Source of the DNA: Puccinia triticina
Lineage: Eukaryota > Basidiomycota > Pucciniomycetes > Pucciniales > Pucciniaceae
Assembly: GCF_026914185.1 (NCBI RefSeq)
Contig: NC_070562.1
Coordinates: forward strand, 7,006,001 to 7,070,000
Length of the DNA: 64,000 nucleotides
Direction: 5' to 3'
Shown here piece by piece: positions 42,867-54,958 of the stretch. Numbering within the stretch: the stretch's first letter is position 1; each line of letters starts with the position of its first letter. The position numbers were made by a program, and so were the translations under genes. Under the pieces are notes generated by a model. The model did no database searches. It had not been told where the DNA came from and saw only the letters and a program-made list of their open reading frames with translations.

Positions 42867-44144
42867 TCAAAATAATATTTTCTCCAGTGTTTGAGTGTAT
42901 TCCCATATAAAACGGTGTATTCCTGAATTTTCTTCCAGAACTTCATCATTGTACGTGGTACCTGGTCCTTTAATACCTCCATCATTGATAAACACTCCTG
43001 CGTGTTTTGGTATTTTGTCCTGAAGGATCCACATCATTTGTGCTTGATATACTGCTACCGAGTTGGTGGCGCCTTGTGGAAGTCTTGTGAGTTGAAATCT
43101 GCCCAAAGGGGTATCAAAGGTGGTAAGGGGTCTTGATTCTGGAGCTAATTCTCTTTTGTTGTAACCGCCCATAATATCCCCCAATCCATAACAGGCACGA
43201 CCGGCGAATGATTCAACAAATTCTTTGGTTGCGGGTGGTAGCCCTGCATCTTTAATGGTAACTCTATTCATTTCTTGCAGGTCGTGAACTATCCTTAACT
43301 TTACGTCATGCTTGAGCACGCAAAAAACCGGACTGGAATAACTTGATGTTGATTGTTCATAGAGTTTATTCCGTACCCATTCGCGTACTTGCTCCACATA
43401 TTTGTCTTTGATGGCGGTTGGGATCGGAATGGGTTTCTTTTGCCACGGCATGTGGTCGATTACTGGTATGACATAAGGTAAACCATACGAGTGCTTCAAG
43501 AGTCCTCTTTCCTCTGGCGTGAAGGCGACCGCTTTCTCCCGGATCACAATCAGGTGCTTGAAACATTTCAATTCTTCTTCCCAAAGCCACCCTTCTGGCC
43601 CAAAATTAACTACCTTCAATCGTTCTTCAGTGATCCTGGAGGTAGGGGTGAAGTCTGGAGGGTTTGGCGTGAGTGGTGTTTTATATGGGTCCCGTGAAAG
43701 TGGAGGTCGCTGAAGTGGAGGATTTAATGTTTGCGGAATTGGTTGGTTGATTGGTCGAACCTTCTTGGTGACTGGTTTATATTTTGTCATACACCATAAG
43801 TTTCCGTCTTTCCAGCTTTGGCACAGTCTGTCTTGAAATGTTGACCCTAATCCATTAGAGAGTAAAGATTTGATAGGCTGTTGCAAGTCGTTGTCTGTTT
43901 GCAATATTCTCGTGGTGTTGATGGAAGGAGATAATCCAAGAATCCCAGGTTTATTTAATTGGCCCGAATCTGGATTTGTAGGTGAGTCCTTCTTAATGTT
44001 ACAGATTTTTAAAAGCTTAAGGAAAATGATAAGAATGTTCTTTTTAAGTGAAAAAAATTTAAAGAGGTATATTTTTGTTTGTTTTGATGTTTTCCCAAAG
44101 TGTTTTAAGAGGAATAATTTGAGCCAGTTGATGAAATCTGGCAT
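42867..44144 (-). pseudogene. Gypsy-1 reverse transcriptase
   Basis: 425 codons. RT features: SSPVFCVLKHDVKLRIVHDLQEMNR, YGLGDIMGGYNKREL (motif A Asp present), TPLGRFQLTRLPQGATNS, and the active-site box GVFINDGGIKGP. The first Asp of the usual F-I-D-D box is Asn here (AAT after ATC, explained by G-to-A at a CpG). This should abolish polymerisation. The segment is out of frame with the protease upstream. The first 60 residues look non-homologous. Confidence 0.9.
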
Positions 44145-44239
44145 CCAAGATATAACCCACTTGACCAGCTGAAGTGAGTTGCTCCCTAGCTGGATGCCGG
44201 TAGTTATAAAAAATGCTGACTAGGTGCCTTTTTGAACAT

Positions 44240-45202
44240 TCAATATTCTTTGCTTTTGACATGTTCTGATGCAGGAACCAATTTCACACTATTGGTGCTG
44301 AGGTCCTTCCGATTATCCCATCCTTGTCCTTGCCCGGTTTGAGCCAATGGTACTGGAATTCGCCGGCCCTTGGTTCCTTGAAACGTGAGAGTCTCCCCTG
44401 TTTTGTGGTATTCCAAGGTGCAATTGTAGTCGAAAAGGAAAGGCCGTCCTAAAATGCAATCTTGAGCTTTTGGTGATATAAAGAGGTGAGCTGGCCCAGA
44501 AAATCGGCCAATCTGTATTGGGCAATTTTCAACTACGCCGGTTATGTCGCATCTGGCCCCGCCAACACCTTGCATGGGTATGTTCACTATCACAGATTCT
44601 AGCTCCAAATCCTCGGCTACTGATTGGGGTATGACATTGACCATAGAACCGGAATCCACCATAAAGTCGACTTTTTCCCCGCCAACTTGCGCTGTTATGT
44701 ATCCCAGGGCGCAACTGTAGTAGCATGGATCAGATGGACCTTCTTCCTCTGGTAGTGTGGTCATTGGCGCCGCTACTTTAGCTTCTTTAGTTGCAATGTA
44801 GGTGGTTGAGGTATTCTTCCCCAAAAGACGTCCCTGTAACTTTGCTATGATCTGTTCTGTGTAAGAATGTGATATTGCAGTGAGTTGCGCAAAAGTTGTA
44901 GGAATATTAACATTGTCCAAGTCATGTATTAGAACTTCCTCGGGTGATTCCTTCATGCTGATAGTCGGTATTTGTTCCCTACTCCAGACTTTCTCAGACG
45001 TCTTCCTAGGTAGTTCTTTTGGAGCAGGTGCTTCTTCCTCATCTTCTTGGTCAATATCCATAGTATCTTTCTCTGGTTCTTGAATCCTAAAGCTTTGACA
45101 TCCCTTCTGTCCTTCAGATCTCGTAATAGCATGGGTCTTCATAAAGTTATCTGCTCCTAATGATGGTGGGTCCCAATCTATGGTTTGCGCCGAAGACTTC
45201 AT
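44240..45202 (-). pseudogene. Gypsy-1 aspartic protease region
   Basis: 320 codons. An acidic, charged N-terminal part is followed by a retropepsin-type active site VDFMVDSGSMVNVIPQ (D-S-G) and ILGRPFLFDYNCTLEY, a typical second conserved block. In frame with the zinc-knuckle segment upstream. Confidence 0.85.
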
Positions 45203-45229
45203 AAGCGGAGGATTACCGTTCCCATTTCT

Positions 45230-45571
45230 TCAACATTCTGCCAAACTTCTGATGGTGGCATCCTGCCTTTGAGGATTTGCTGATGAGGTGGCAACTACCA
45301 AGCGAATTGGCCTTGAAGGTATCCATGGTATGTGTTCCCCATTGGGTAAGAACCAATCTTTCCCCACTCGTTTGACCAATCCTTGTTCCTTGTCTTTCAG
45401 AAATTCTGGGCATCTTGCCGTAGCATGCCCTTCTCTTTTGCAGTAATAACAGACCATGGTTTCGTATAATGGTGTTGATGGTCGTGGCGCTTCTTGAGAA
45501 AATTCTTGTCTATCTGTAGCTCCTTGTTGGTTGTACGTTGTTGGTAAGATACTCTGCATTTTCTGTTTCAT
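45230..45571 (-). pseudogene. Gypsy-1 Gag zinc knuckle segment
   Basis: 113 codons with a complete CCHC knuckle (CYYCKREGHATARC) followed by PEFLKDKEQGLVKRVGKDWF, typical of gypsy Gag. Same frame as the protease, separated by one stop. Displaced from the Gag frame upstream by a frameshift. Confidence 0.82.
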
Positions 45572-46095
45572 TGCTGCATGTCTTGAATCCGTTGTTCCAC
45601 TACCTTATTGTTTGGTGTTTCTTTTAACATCTGATCTTGTTGCTTCCCATCTCCTTTCTTTATGTCCAAGTCTTTCTGCATCGTACGGTTTGCTTGCAAG
45701 AAATTTGAGAGATTTGTGTATCCTTTGTCAACTCGAACTTCTGTTTCTGCCGCTATCAGTAAATCGTCCCATTTAGGAGCCTTGTTACTACCATCCTTGG
45801 CTTTTGGTAGTTGGTCCTTGGTGACTAGTGTACGTTTGATGCTTCGTTGACTTTCAATTGAAAAGGGGCTTAAGAATAATATTCCGGTGTCATCGTTCTT
45901 GTTGATATGTTTGTTTTTTACCAGGTAGGAGAGTACTAGTGTGAACTTTGATACATATAGCTTATAGTCCCAATAATTTGTGATACCATCCTTTGCTTGT
46001 TGTTTTGCTACTTTCACAAGGTCGTCAATTGTATACATGATCGTATTATCCAGCCGCCCCATGCTTTCACCATTTCTGCTTGGAGTTTTGTCCAA
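45568..46095 (-). pseudogene. Gypsy-1 Gag middle segment
   Basis: 175 codons: TIDDLVKVAKQQAKDGITNY and SKFTLVLSYLVKNK, Gag-like helical sequence. It overlaps the upstream Gag frame (46014-46805) in a different phase, so an indel lies near 46020-46095. Confidence 0.75.
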
Positions 46096-46805
46096 TTGTA
46101 AGTGTTGTATCCGTCCATTTCCTCAAGTTGACATTTTAACTGCTCCTTTCGTATAAATCTCAGGATCTGAGCCGCCTTATCGTGATTGGTGGCCCCGTAT
46201 GCATTTGCTGTTCTTTCAAATCTGTTAAGGAACTTCATGAACTGAGTTCCTTCATAGTAAAGTCCCAAGTCCTTGATAATGACCGGCCTTGGTGGGTAGG
46301 CAGCCTTGTAATATGCTGACCCAGTTTGTTGATCTGGTTTTTGTGGTTCTGGTCGTAAAGGTTGTTGTTGTCCAGCCTGAGCCTGATTTCTTTTTGGTTG
46401 AAACTGAGGCTGGAACATTGGTTCTTGTCTGTTTTCCGTGTTGTGTATTCCATACCCAGATGGTTGTTGTTGTCGAGGCGTGGATTGTCTCGGTGGTATA
46501 TTTTGATGTTGTGGGGTTTCATCTGAATCTGATACGTCTTCTTCCATTTGGGTCCGGAACTGATCTTCTGGTCCTTTCCCTTTGTCCTTTCGAGGTGGTG
46601 GCGGTGGATTCTGGGTATCCTGGTTCCAAAGCGTTCCTGAAGTTCCGGCTAGTGGTCTGTTCCTGAACGGGGTCGAGGGAGTGAATCCATCTTCCAAACT
46701 GGTATATTGAATGGCAAACTCATGTTGTTTGTGTTGATTCCTAGTTTTTATAATATGTCGATCCTTGGCTATATAAACTGTTACTGTGCTCTGAAAAAGA
46801 AACAA
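46014..46805 (-). pseudogene. Gypsy-1 Gag N-terminal segment
   Basis: 263 codons. Gln/Pro-rich N-terminal half, then a capsid-like stretch (YEGTQFMKFLNRFERTANAYGA ... AAQILRFIRKEQLKCQLEEMDGY) typical of gypsy Gag. The first codon is TTG and overlaps a good 3' splice site (TTTCTTTTTCAG), so Gag may begin through a spliced leader. Confidence 0.75.
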
Positions 46806-47337
46806 ATAATATCTCTGGTCTCTGGTCTCTTTACCAGGGCAAACTGGGGTTTTCTTATCAATACTTCAAAAAAATAAATAAATAACTTTTACCGTAATGG
46901 GAGTATTCTTCAAACAGTATCCTAATTATCTGAATCCTTAGGTACTACACACCGTTGTTCAGTATACAATTGGCTGTTTCCTTTGAGTTGGCTCCAGAGT
47001 TTTCTTCTAACAGTATCTGATTATCCGGATCCTTTGGTACGACACACCGTCTTCCAGTATATAATCAGCCGCTTCCTTCGAAAAACTCCTTTCAGATCCG
47101 GTGGTTACACTTTCTCTTCAGAGGTTTGTAATTGGTCCTGTAGATGGTTCCTAAAATTTAACTAGTCGTCCAACAGAATAACTGAATATGCCGTTGAGTA
47201 TTCTAGATTTGTTGATAAATTTGATTCCTTTTTCCGTCCAAAGTTAAAATCCTTCGACGAATGCTTCTGGTTTTGATTGAAATTGTTTATACGTTTGTTG
47301 ATCCAACAAGATTATCCTATCACGTTGGGGACTTCCT
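46806..47337 (-). other. Gypsy-1 5' leader
   Basis: Non-coding. No tRNA primer-binding site could be named: the bases next to the LTR read AGGAAGTCCCCAACGTGAT on the minus strand. About 46895-46990 and 47000-47065 are two similar blocks (TATCTGAATTATC/TATCTGATTATCC, GACACACCGT). Confidence 0.55.
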
Positions 47338-47426
47338 TGTAAGACTCAAAAGTGTTCCTGAGAACCTTTTGCTGAATGGAGAAGGGGATGATGGAGGTGC
47401 AAACTCTGCCCTTCTATACTACCAGA

Positions 47427-47459
<33 letters not shown>

Positions 47460-47890
47460 TTAATGAAGTGATAGGGTTGGTTGGTTCAAGATGAGCTTGT
47501 TGATGACACTAAATAATTTGTTGATATTGTTATTGTAAGGGTTGTTATGTATGTAGGTTGTTAAGTATATGTAAGCTTGTTTATGTAAATGTTGGGGTGA
47601 CTGTAATTGGTGAGCAATGAAACTGAGGAAAAGACAACTGAGGGGGAAGAGAGCTGCTTATATAGACAAATGTGAGGGAATTTAGCTACAAGGAAGCCCT
47701 GTATGAGGGATTTTAGCTGCAGGGAAACTGAATGAGTGAATGTGGTTGGTCAGAAATGTACATGACGTGTAGAAGGTACAAAAATCTGAATGAGTGACTA
47801 TGATTGGTCAGAACATGAGGGATTTAATGTGGTACTTCTATGATGCCACCTGCAGCTGTCAGTTGTGAAAATCCACTAATTTAGAATGTA
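47338..47890 (-). repeat. Gypsy-1 5' LTR, truncated
   Basis: 553 bp matching the left LTR, then broken after GAATGTA exactly where a Helitron 3' terminus begins. The missing end (about 240 bp) was not found elsewhere in the window. Confidence 0.9.
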
Positions 47891-48132
47891 CTAGAGGCCA
47901 AGGCGGCTGCGCCGCTGCAGAGCCCACATGCCCAGCCCCACTTTGTTTAGTCAGCAACAGTAGCTTTTTCACTCAGCAGGAATGGTTTTTTTACTCAGCG
48001 GTGGTATTTTATGCGACCATGTTTTTGAATGCTGAATGTACACATTTCTTGAGGTGATAGTATACATATGTAATCACCCAGGTTAATGTTTCTGTTGGGC
48101 AAAAAAGACTGGCTTTGAAAATATTTACAGTA
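47891..48132 (-). mobile_element. Second Helitron 3' end
   Basis: The same 33-bp terminus as at 29241, in minus orientation with CTAG at 47894-47891. The copy cannot be followed past the TIR at 48133, and its 5' end is not visible. Confidence 0.6.
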
Positions 48133-48339
48133 AGGGTGTTCAAAGTTGAAATCATATTTTTTTCAAATCATCCAAGTATATTAAAGTCTCAGGTTTGTAG
48201 AAAAAAAATTCAAGGGTTCCCCCTACATTTTGCCAAAATACAAAAAAAAATGTCAGAGGTTCCCCTCTTTACAAAACATTGACCGCACAAGCCGCAATCA
48301 CCATACAAATAGACAAATTACAAAAAAAAAAAAAACACA

Positions 48340-49850
48340 AATCTAATAATCCCACTCCCAAAAATGCCGCACCCAGCCACCCAGCGCAGCAAGCTGACGC
48401 ACCGTGGCCCAACGCCCATCCCTGTCTAGCAGGGTTAAAAAGCGTTGGGAAGAGGACTCCCAGCCTGAAAGCACAGGGGAGCCCCCGAATATCCCCCGCC
48501 GGACTGCGCAAATGCTACAGCGGACGGGGGTGAGACGACCCTTCAGCTGGAAAACACAGCCTTCGAGTCGTCTGGGGAAGCAAGTCCTGTCCCGGCTCTC
48601 CTTATATAGTGCACCCAGCTGCCTCGGACCCGACATGTCGCCCACAATCACAACGCCATTCCATCCCCATGCCGCAACCGTCGCAACCCGCCTCCTCCTG
48701 CTCGAACAATCACCCCCCTGACCGCACGTCGAAGAAACATCAAACCCTGCGCCCCCCACCACGGCAACCCAAAACCAGTTCCCAAACGGAATGATTACAC
48801 CCAAAAATCGCACTCCGCCTTGCTACTCCCCTCGCTACGCCTCGCCAACCGCCCTGATTCCCATTGGTCTGAACCATCGAAACCGGCAACGGGCTTAACC
48901 AGCGCCCTACCGCCTAAAAGCCTCGAATTTCCACTCTGAAGTCTCTACAACCGCCAAACCCATCGTCAGACTAACCCTCCCGGCAATCGACCTGTCGACT
49001 CGTCCTGCACCGAACCCTGAACTGTATCATCCAGTCCTATCATACAGGCATCAATGACCAGCCTAACCAAGCACATACAACCACATCTTCCATTCTCACA
49101 ATCGGTAAATTCCAATTCAACCTCGCCAACGGCCCTGATTCCCACCGGTCCTAACCATCGAAACCAGCAATAGGCTTGACCAGCTCCTACCCACTAAACC
49201 GTTGATTATCAGCTGTATTCGACCCTGAAACCGCCAAGCCCACCGTCAGACTAAGCCTCTCGCCCACTGATTCACTCAACCCGCCCTGCACTGAGCCCTT
49301 AGTCGTTTCATCCAGTCCTACCCTACTGCCACCAACGACCCGCCTAGCCCAGCCAATTCAAACCCTTCCTCCACTTTCACAAATGAGACATTTCAATTGA
49401 AGCAGCCACAACCATCCCAGGCCATCATGCCATCGCGCTCATAGGCCGACCACCTAACAACTACCCCCATGCTAACCCACATATAAATATCATCCCCTTG
49501 CGCCGTCTCCATTACCTTCACTTCCCACAAGCAACACAATTCAAGTGCCAGACCACCCCTTTTCCAATTTCTTCACCTTCACCGTCGAGCCTAAGCCCAA
49601 CACCACCAAATCATCTGAGCCCCTGATCATCCCGTCCAACCCAACTCAGCCCGACCACCTGTTAGCACAAACATCATCCCAACTCAACACTTGCCTTAGA
49701 CCGACTGAATAAATCCAAACTTAAAATATGACTTTGTTGAGTGCCCCAAATCACCCTGCGACGTTCTCCTCGCACTTCCAACCCTTATCTAGTGTGAGCC
49801 ATACCATCTCCCCCTCGCAAGACCCTAGCTGATTTCACCTTACAAAACCC
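48340..49850. other. Helitron 5' region without a recognised gene
   Basis: C-rich on the plus strand. About 48840-49030 and 49120-49310 are two diverged copies of the same sequence (CTCGCCAACSGCCCTGATTC, CCATCGAAACC, GGCTTRACCAGC), so the region contains a tandem duplication of roughly 280 bp. No coding signal I trust. Confidence 0.55.
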
Positions 49851-49851
49851 A

Positions 49852-50971
49852 TAGTCCACCGCGGAATCCGTACGTGCAAATCAATACGGTTTCGTCAAAA
49901 CTCCTAGCTTTTTCCAATGCGGCGGCGTCGGGAACGATAAGAGGGAGAACTTTCAAGTCGAATTGTCAACCAATACCGCACTCAATAACGTACTCGAGAC
50001 TGGTTCCATTTATTCAATTTCTGGTAAAATGATAGCGATGAATGACGGGTCAGCCCCGTTGTTGACGTATTCACACGACGTTGTAACCCAAGTCGGATTC
50101 GTTGGGGAAGACCAACCAGACTTCGTCAACAAGACCGTCGTCACTGGCCTCGGGATGATCACTCACCGACAAGAAGTTGTTGCTGAGTCAGCCGACACAG
50201 CTATATCACTCGAAGTTACTGTGGCTCACTCCGACTGGGACGCCGAAGTGAGTTGTTTGACCTTCATTCAATTCACAATGCTGACACCCGGCCTGGAGGC
50301 TCGATGCATAAAAAAATTCAACATCAAGTATATAGTCCCCGGAACGAAGAACCTCATCAAGACTCATACGCTTTACGTCGTCGGACGCGAGGTAAACATT
50401 TATGGACGCCTTGTTGACTTCGACATGGAGTTAGACACCGCCGTCGTCGTCGTAAGTGCTCCGTCAACACAACAATCAGCCCTTTTATTCATTCCCTTGC
50501 AGGTTCACCACGTCAGTGTCACCAACGGCCATCAGATCGGTAAAACCGCGGGCTTTGGAATCAACAACACGCCCACGGGAGGTGCTGTCCAATTGTCAGT
50601 CCCTCTTAAACAAACTGTGTTTTCCTGTACTGAAGCGAGGACTCAGAACGAAGTTCAGCCCCAAGAAATCGACCGCCTCACCATCGGCGTCAACCTCCAA
50701 ACCTATCAAACCACCAACAGAGTTACCGAACACTAAGGTGACGCCCCGCACCGCAAGAAACACGGCGCCCATCCCTGTCACCCCATTATCAGGCAAGGGC
50801 AAAGAGAAAGCAGATGAGTATTCCGACCTCGACGAGGAAGACGAGGCTGAAGACGATTTGTCGGACGATACCAATGATGAACCATCTCCACCCCCTCCCG
50901 CGAAATCCAAGCGGGGACGCCCAAGAAAAGCCGTCCTCCAAGAAGCCGCCAAACACCTCAAGAAATGTTAA
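49852..50971 (+). pseudogene. Helitron-borne OB-fold-like protein with AT-hook tail (copy A)
   Basis: The frame is open from 49852 without an ATG, so an upstream exon is likely. N-terminal part: NQYGFVKTPSFFQ, SIYSISGKMIAMNDGS, then GLGMITHRQEVV and KYIVPGTKNLIK ... GREVNIYGRLVDF, a beta-rich pattern I suspect is an OB fold. A 51-nt GT-AG intron is possible at about 50452-50502; its removal keeps the frame. The end (about 50640-50971) is in another frame: acidic EEDEAEDD and an AT-hook KRGRPRKAV, so a frameshift lies near 50600-50680. Single-strand DNA-binding proteins are known passengers of Helitrons; the fold here is inferred, not shown. Confidence 0.5.
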
Positions 50972-52802
50972 GCCCGTACCGTCGAATGCTCGTACTATAC
51001 CATTGGACGCCCGCCGGCGGCGGGCCATCATCTTAACTTTTCAGCTTTCCACAATGTATCTTCGATTACGCGCAAAGTGGGCCTAACATTCTACTTTGCC
51101 AATCTTAACCGCCTGTTTTCATTTCCATTTCTCGCAACCAAACACCCACTTAGCCCCTTCCAATTTGATCCACCTTTTGTACGATGATTGTACTAATCAT
51201 AACAAATTTACCAACGACATGCCTCCATTTAAAATTCTTGTAAATAATTCATGAACTGTATCCATCCTACATGGGAAATTGCAATCCGCGCTCTGGCCAA
51301 GTTAAACTTCTCCGTTGCCTGAATGTATGCGCCTCCAGGCCCAAACCCGGGGCTGTCAGCAAAAAGCGTTGACATGCGCAGTACGCTAAGCACTTAAGTC
51401 TATGCCGGCAATCAACAATTCATTATGTAGACCGTGAACTTGTTTTAAGCTGGTAGCTGTTGTCTTAACATCAAACAAGACTCGCGCCCAATCCCCATAC
51501 GGATACCGCCCGAGCCAGAATACGAGATCAGTAGCCGAGTTTCTTTAAATTAAACGGCCATCAATGCCAACAAAAGGCAGTTTGTTCTAAGAAATCAAAA
51601 CGCAATGCTAGACCCGTGTTAGACCACTTGATTATGTTAGCATACGTTTTTTCCGCTGGCGAGACAACTTCTCGACGAACCATACGCTAGCTTGAATGGA
51701 CCACGATCCTAACCAAGATTGCATGAATCTAAGTACGCCCGGACACTTAGTGTCTAACCGCCCAAGCTCGTTTGAATTGCCCGGTCCTGTAGGTCTTTGC
51801 TTAAATCAGTCAATTGGCGCAAGCATAACAATTCGTGTTTAAACTACCTTCATCTTGGTGGGCCGAGGAACAATCACTAATGTAACCCTTAACACTTTAG
51901 GACCGGCCTACCATGGCATTGGCATGAATCGCCGAGCTATCTAACTATCAATGCCGGCAAGATTTGAGTGTGCTCATCCGCCTTAATCACTAATTTACTA
52001 AGGCAACGCACAACACTCACGAGCTAATTGATTCCAAATACTAAATTGAAGGATAGGTGAGATAAGCTTTAACCCAGTCTCTCAGCCGAAGTCATATCCC
52101 CGTCTTGGCGCCACTGAGCCAAGTAACTTTGTCTACGCTTTGCCCGGCAAATCCCAGACCTTGAAGCACTGCGCGAGCCCACGCCCAACCGTCAACTCCC
52201 ATCAGCTTCAACGTTTTTTGATTACACGACCCGGCTTCATCAACCAGTACCCACAGCACCCTGCTGACAAAGATTAAACCCAGCAATCGAACACTCACGA
52301 TAACCTCCAACTTGACGTCTCCGCCGAAGGCACCTCACGCCTTTGTCTACACGGACCTAAGGACAAACTGGTGCGGTGGCTGACAAGTGAGACCAAGGTT
52401 GTCAGTCAGAAGTTAGCTGTGATGTCAGCTGTCATAAAACTTGCTCAATCCTCAGGCTAACGCATCTCAACCCATTTGATTTATTTGTCAGACATCGAAC
52501 TTGACACACGAATCCGGTCAATCCGCAGTCGGTCCAGTTATCAAGGACATTATAAATCAAAAATTTAGGGGCGTAAATTCCTTACCCGTAACACGTATTG
52601 CTAGCGTGATCACGTAAGTCTCATCATCTCCAAATTTGTTTGAATAAAAAAGCTCATGTGCTGTGACTGTTCGCCCCTCAATGTATGGAACCTTAACCTA
52701 TACAGTTTGCACTATAGCCTCCAATACTGAGCGCGCGCCCGTCGTCAATATTGCATCTGTGGCCACGTCCCCCACTCGTCCAATCAATCAAACCGCCGCA
52801 AG
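50972..52802. other. Helitron interior, no gene recognised
   Basis: 1.8 kb of sequence with no frame longer than about 70 codons that looks coding. Confidence 0.5.
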
Positions 52803-53799
52803 ATGATTGAGACGAAGGGAAGGGTGACGAACAGCACTTCTCCAGATTGGGAGGAATCTTTACGTCACGTTTCATCTTACAGTGTTCCCCATCACCTTGG
52901 GCCATGCAACAAGAAATGTCTTGGCTGCTCCGCGCTTCATTGGGATGCGGAAGCCGCGATTGTCAACCGCGGAAAACCAAAGGCATTCTACACGATGTGT
53001 TGCCAGAAAAATAAGGTGACAATTCCTTTCGTACATACATCCGCTCGCCAATACCCTGAATTTTTGCGTAGCCTACTTGTTCGGAACGACGAAGGTGAGG
53101 GGTCTATTTCTTCAATTGTCAATGTTTCATTGACACAGATTATTACAACAGAATCAAAGCGTTTCTGATCTTTGATCCGTATGTACAATAATGCCGTTTC
53201 TTTTACGTCACTCGGAGCAAACATTGACCCAACTGTTCAGGGTCAATACGGAATAAATGTCTTCAAGGTTTCAGGCGCATTAACACATTTAATATCAAGC
53301 TTAGAGCCAAGTGTTGGGGCCGAGCCGGGCTTCTCACAAATTTACGTTGTAGGCGATAAGGGTCTTGGCGAAGCTGAACTCCGGGTTGATAAGGCCCGCG
53401 GCCTTAACGGTGATCGTGGAAACGCTTCCAACATGGACCCACAGCTTGTACTCAAACTCATGCAGTTCCTTTCAGCCAACAATCCATACGCGCAACGATT
53501 CCGAACTGCGAGGGAAGTCTTGCAACGTTCAAATGCCAAGACCCTAAAACTTCAGGGCGTTCCGACTCGCGGCGCGGACCCAAAACGCTACAACCAACCA
53601 ACCATTGACAAAGTTGCGGCTATTGTTCAGGGTGCCGGTGAAATCGTTCATCCGCGTCAAATTGTTCTTCACCAGAAGGATAACGTGCTCGAATCCATAT
53701 CTACCAGTCACTCTTCTTATTTCCCTCTGCGCTATCCTCTGTTTTTTCCATTTGGCGAACAGCAATGAGACAATCCCTTCTCAACAACTACCGCTCGAG

Positions 53800-53852
53800 G
53801 TATGTGCTTTACCCGAACCCAAACTCTCACTGACTGACATATTTTTTCTTAG
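53800..53852 (+). other. Intron 1 of the Helitron replicase
   Basis: 53 bp, GTATGT donor, CTGAC branch-like sites, TTCTTAG acceptor. Splicing joins the upstream frame to the QKARKVGALEWFSF frame exactly. Confidence 0.8.
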
Positions 53853-54905
53853 TCCAAAAGGCAAGAAAAGTAGGCGCGCTCGAATGGTTTTCTTTTATGC
53901 TCTTCCGCCGGAAGAATAAATTTAATCCGATACTCGCCGACCGTGCGCTTCAGCAAGAAATCATAGTTGACATGTACATTTCGGTCGAGGGGGGACGCCT
54001 TAGCTTTATTGTGAAAAATCAGAAGAAGCTTCGCGTGAGCCAATACAATCGCCTCATTAAATCTCTAGAAAACCAATCAAATATTACTGGGCGATGTGTC
54101 ATCCTCCCAGCCACCTTCATTGGCAGTCCACGAGGTATGAACCAATTATACCATGACGCCATGGCAATCACGCGCAAGTATGGGCCGCCGTCGCTATTCA
54201 TTACCATGACCGCCAACCCGAATTGGCCTGAGGTTTGGGCAGAAATCCCCGCTAACGACCACTCAGTTGATCATTCGACCGTCGTTACCCGGGTGTTCTA
54301 CCTCAAAATGTGTTACCTTTTATTCGTTTTACTCAAGATGGATCGACTCGGGCGCATCGTTGCCTTTGTATTCACCGTCGAGTTCCAAAAGCGAGGACTC
54401 CCACATTTGCACCTCATGTTGACGTTGCACGAAGATGACCGCCCAACCACTCCAGAACAAATTGACTCGATCGTGTCTGCTGAAATCCCCGACCCTGTGC
54501 GTTCTCCCGAGTTGCATGCAATAGTGTGCAAATTCATGCTCCACGGCCCATGCAAAGGGCGGCCTTGTTGGAATGGCAAGAACTGCAAGCTAGGATACCC
54601 GAAACCATTCTCCGAACAAACAGTCAACGTCGAAGGCGCGTATCCTGTCTATCTTCGGCGGGACTCAGGTCGGTCTATAACGAAGCACACCACGACGTTC
54701 AACAATGGTCATGTTGTCCCCTATTGTCCACTGTTGACTCGGGCCTTGAATTGCCATATAAACGTCGAGATCCCCGTTAATACTTCTGTGATCAAATACC
54801 TGTATAAATACATCACGAAGGGGCATGACAGGCTGACGATGTCGGTGGAAGACGGCGACAAAGTGAAATCTTACGTGGAGGGCCGGTACGTGAGCGCACC
54901 TGAAG

Positions 54906-54958
54906 GTAAGCTATCCAAGGTTTAATCGCGGAATTATTACTTACTTGTCGCTCTGCAG
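54906..54958 (+). other. Intron 2 of the Helitron replicase
   Basis: 53 bp, GTAAGC donor and CTCTGCAG acceptor. Splicing gives VSAPEACWRLFKFPLS, the expected conserved Helitron block. Confidence 0.88.

Larger units (their letters stand above)
34676..47890 (-). mobile_element. Gypsy-1: Ty3/gypsy LTR retrotransposon, decayed, with nested insertions
   Basis: Left LTR 34676-37060 (about 790 bp without its insertion); right LTR 47338-47890, truncated at a Helitron terminus. Minus coding strand: Gag, protease, RT, RNase H, integrase. It carries a TR-GAG-like element in its left LTR, a solo LTR in its integrase, and about 3.3 kb between pol and the 3' LTR that contains plus-strand exon-like sequence. 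The coding region has several stops, frameshifts and lost catalytic residues. Confidence 0.9.

Noticed and set aside
48343..48813. 156-codon minus-strand frame and its plus-strand shadow
   Set aside because: GC-rich sequence open on both strands; nothing recognisable.
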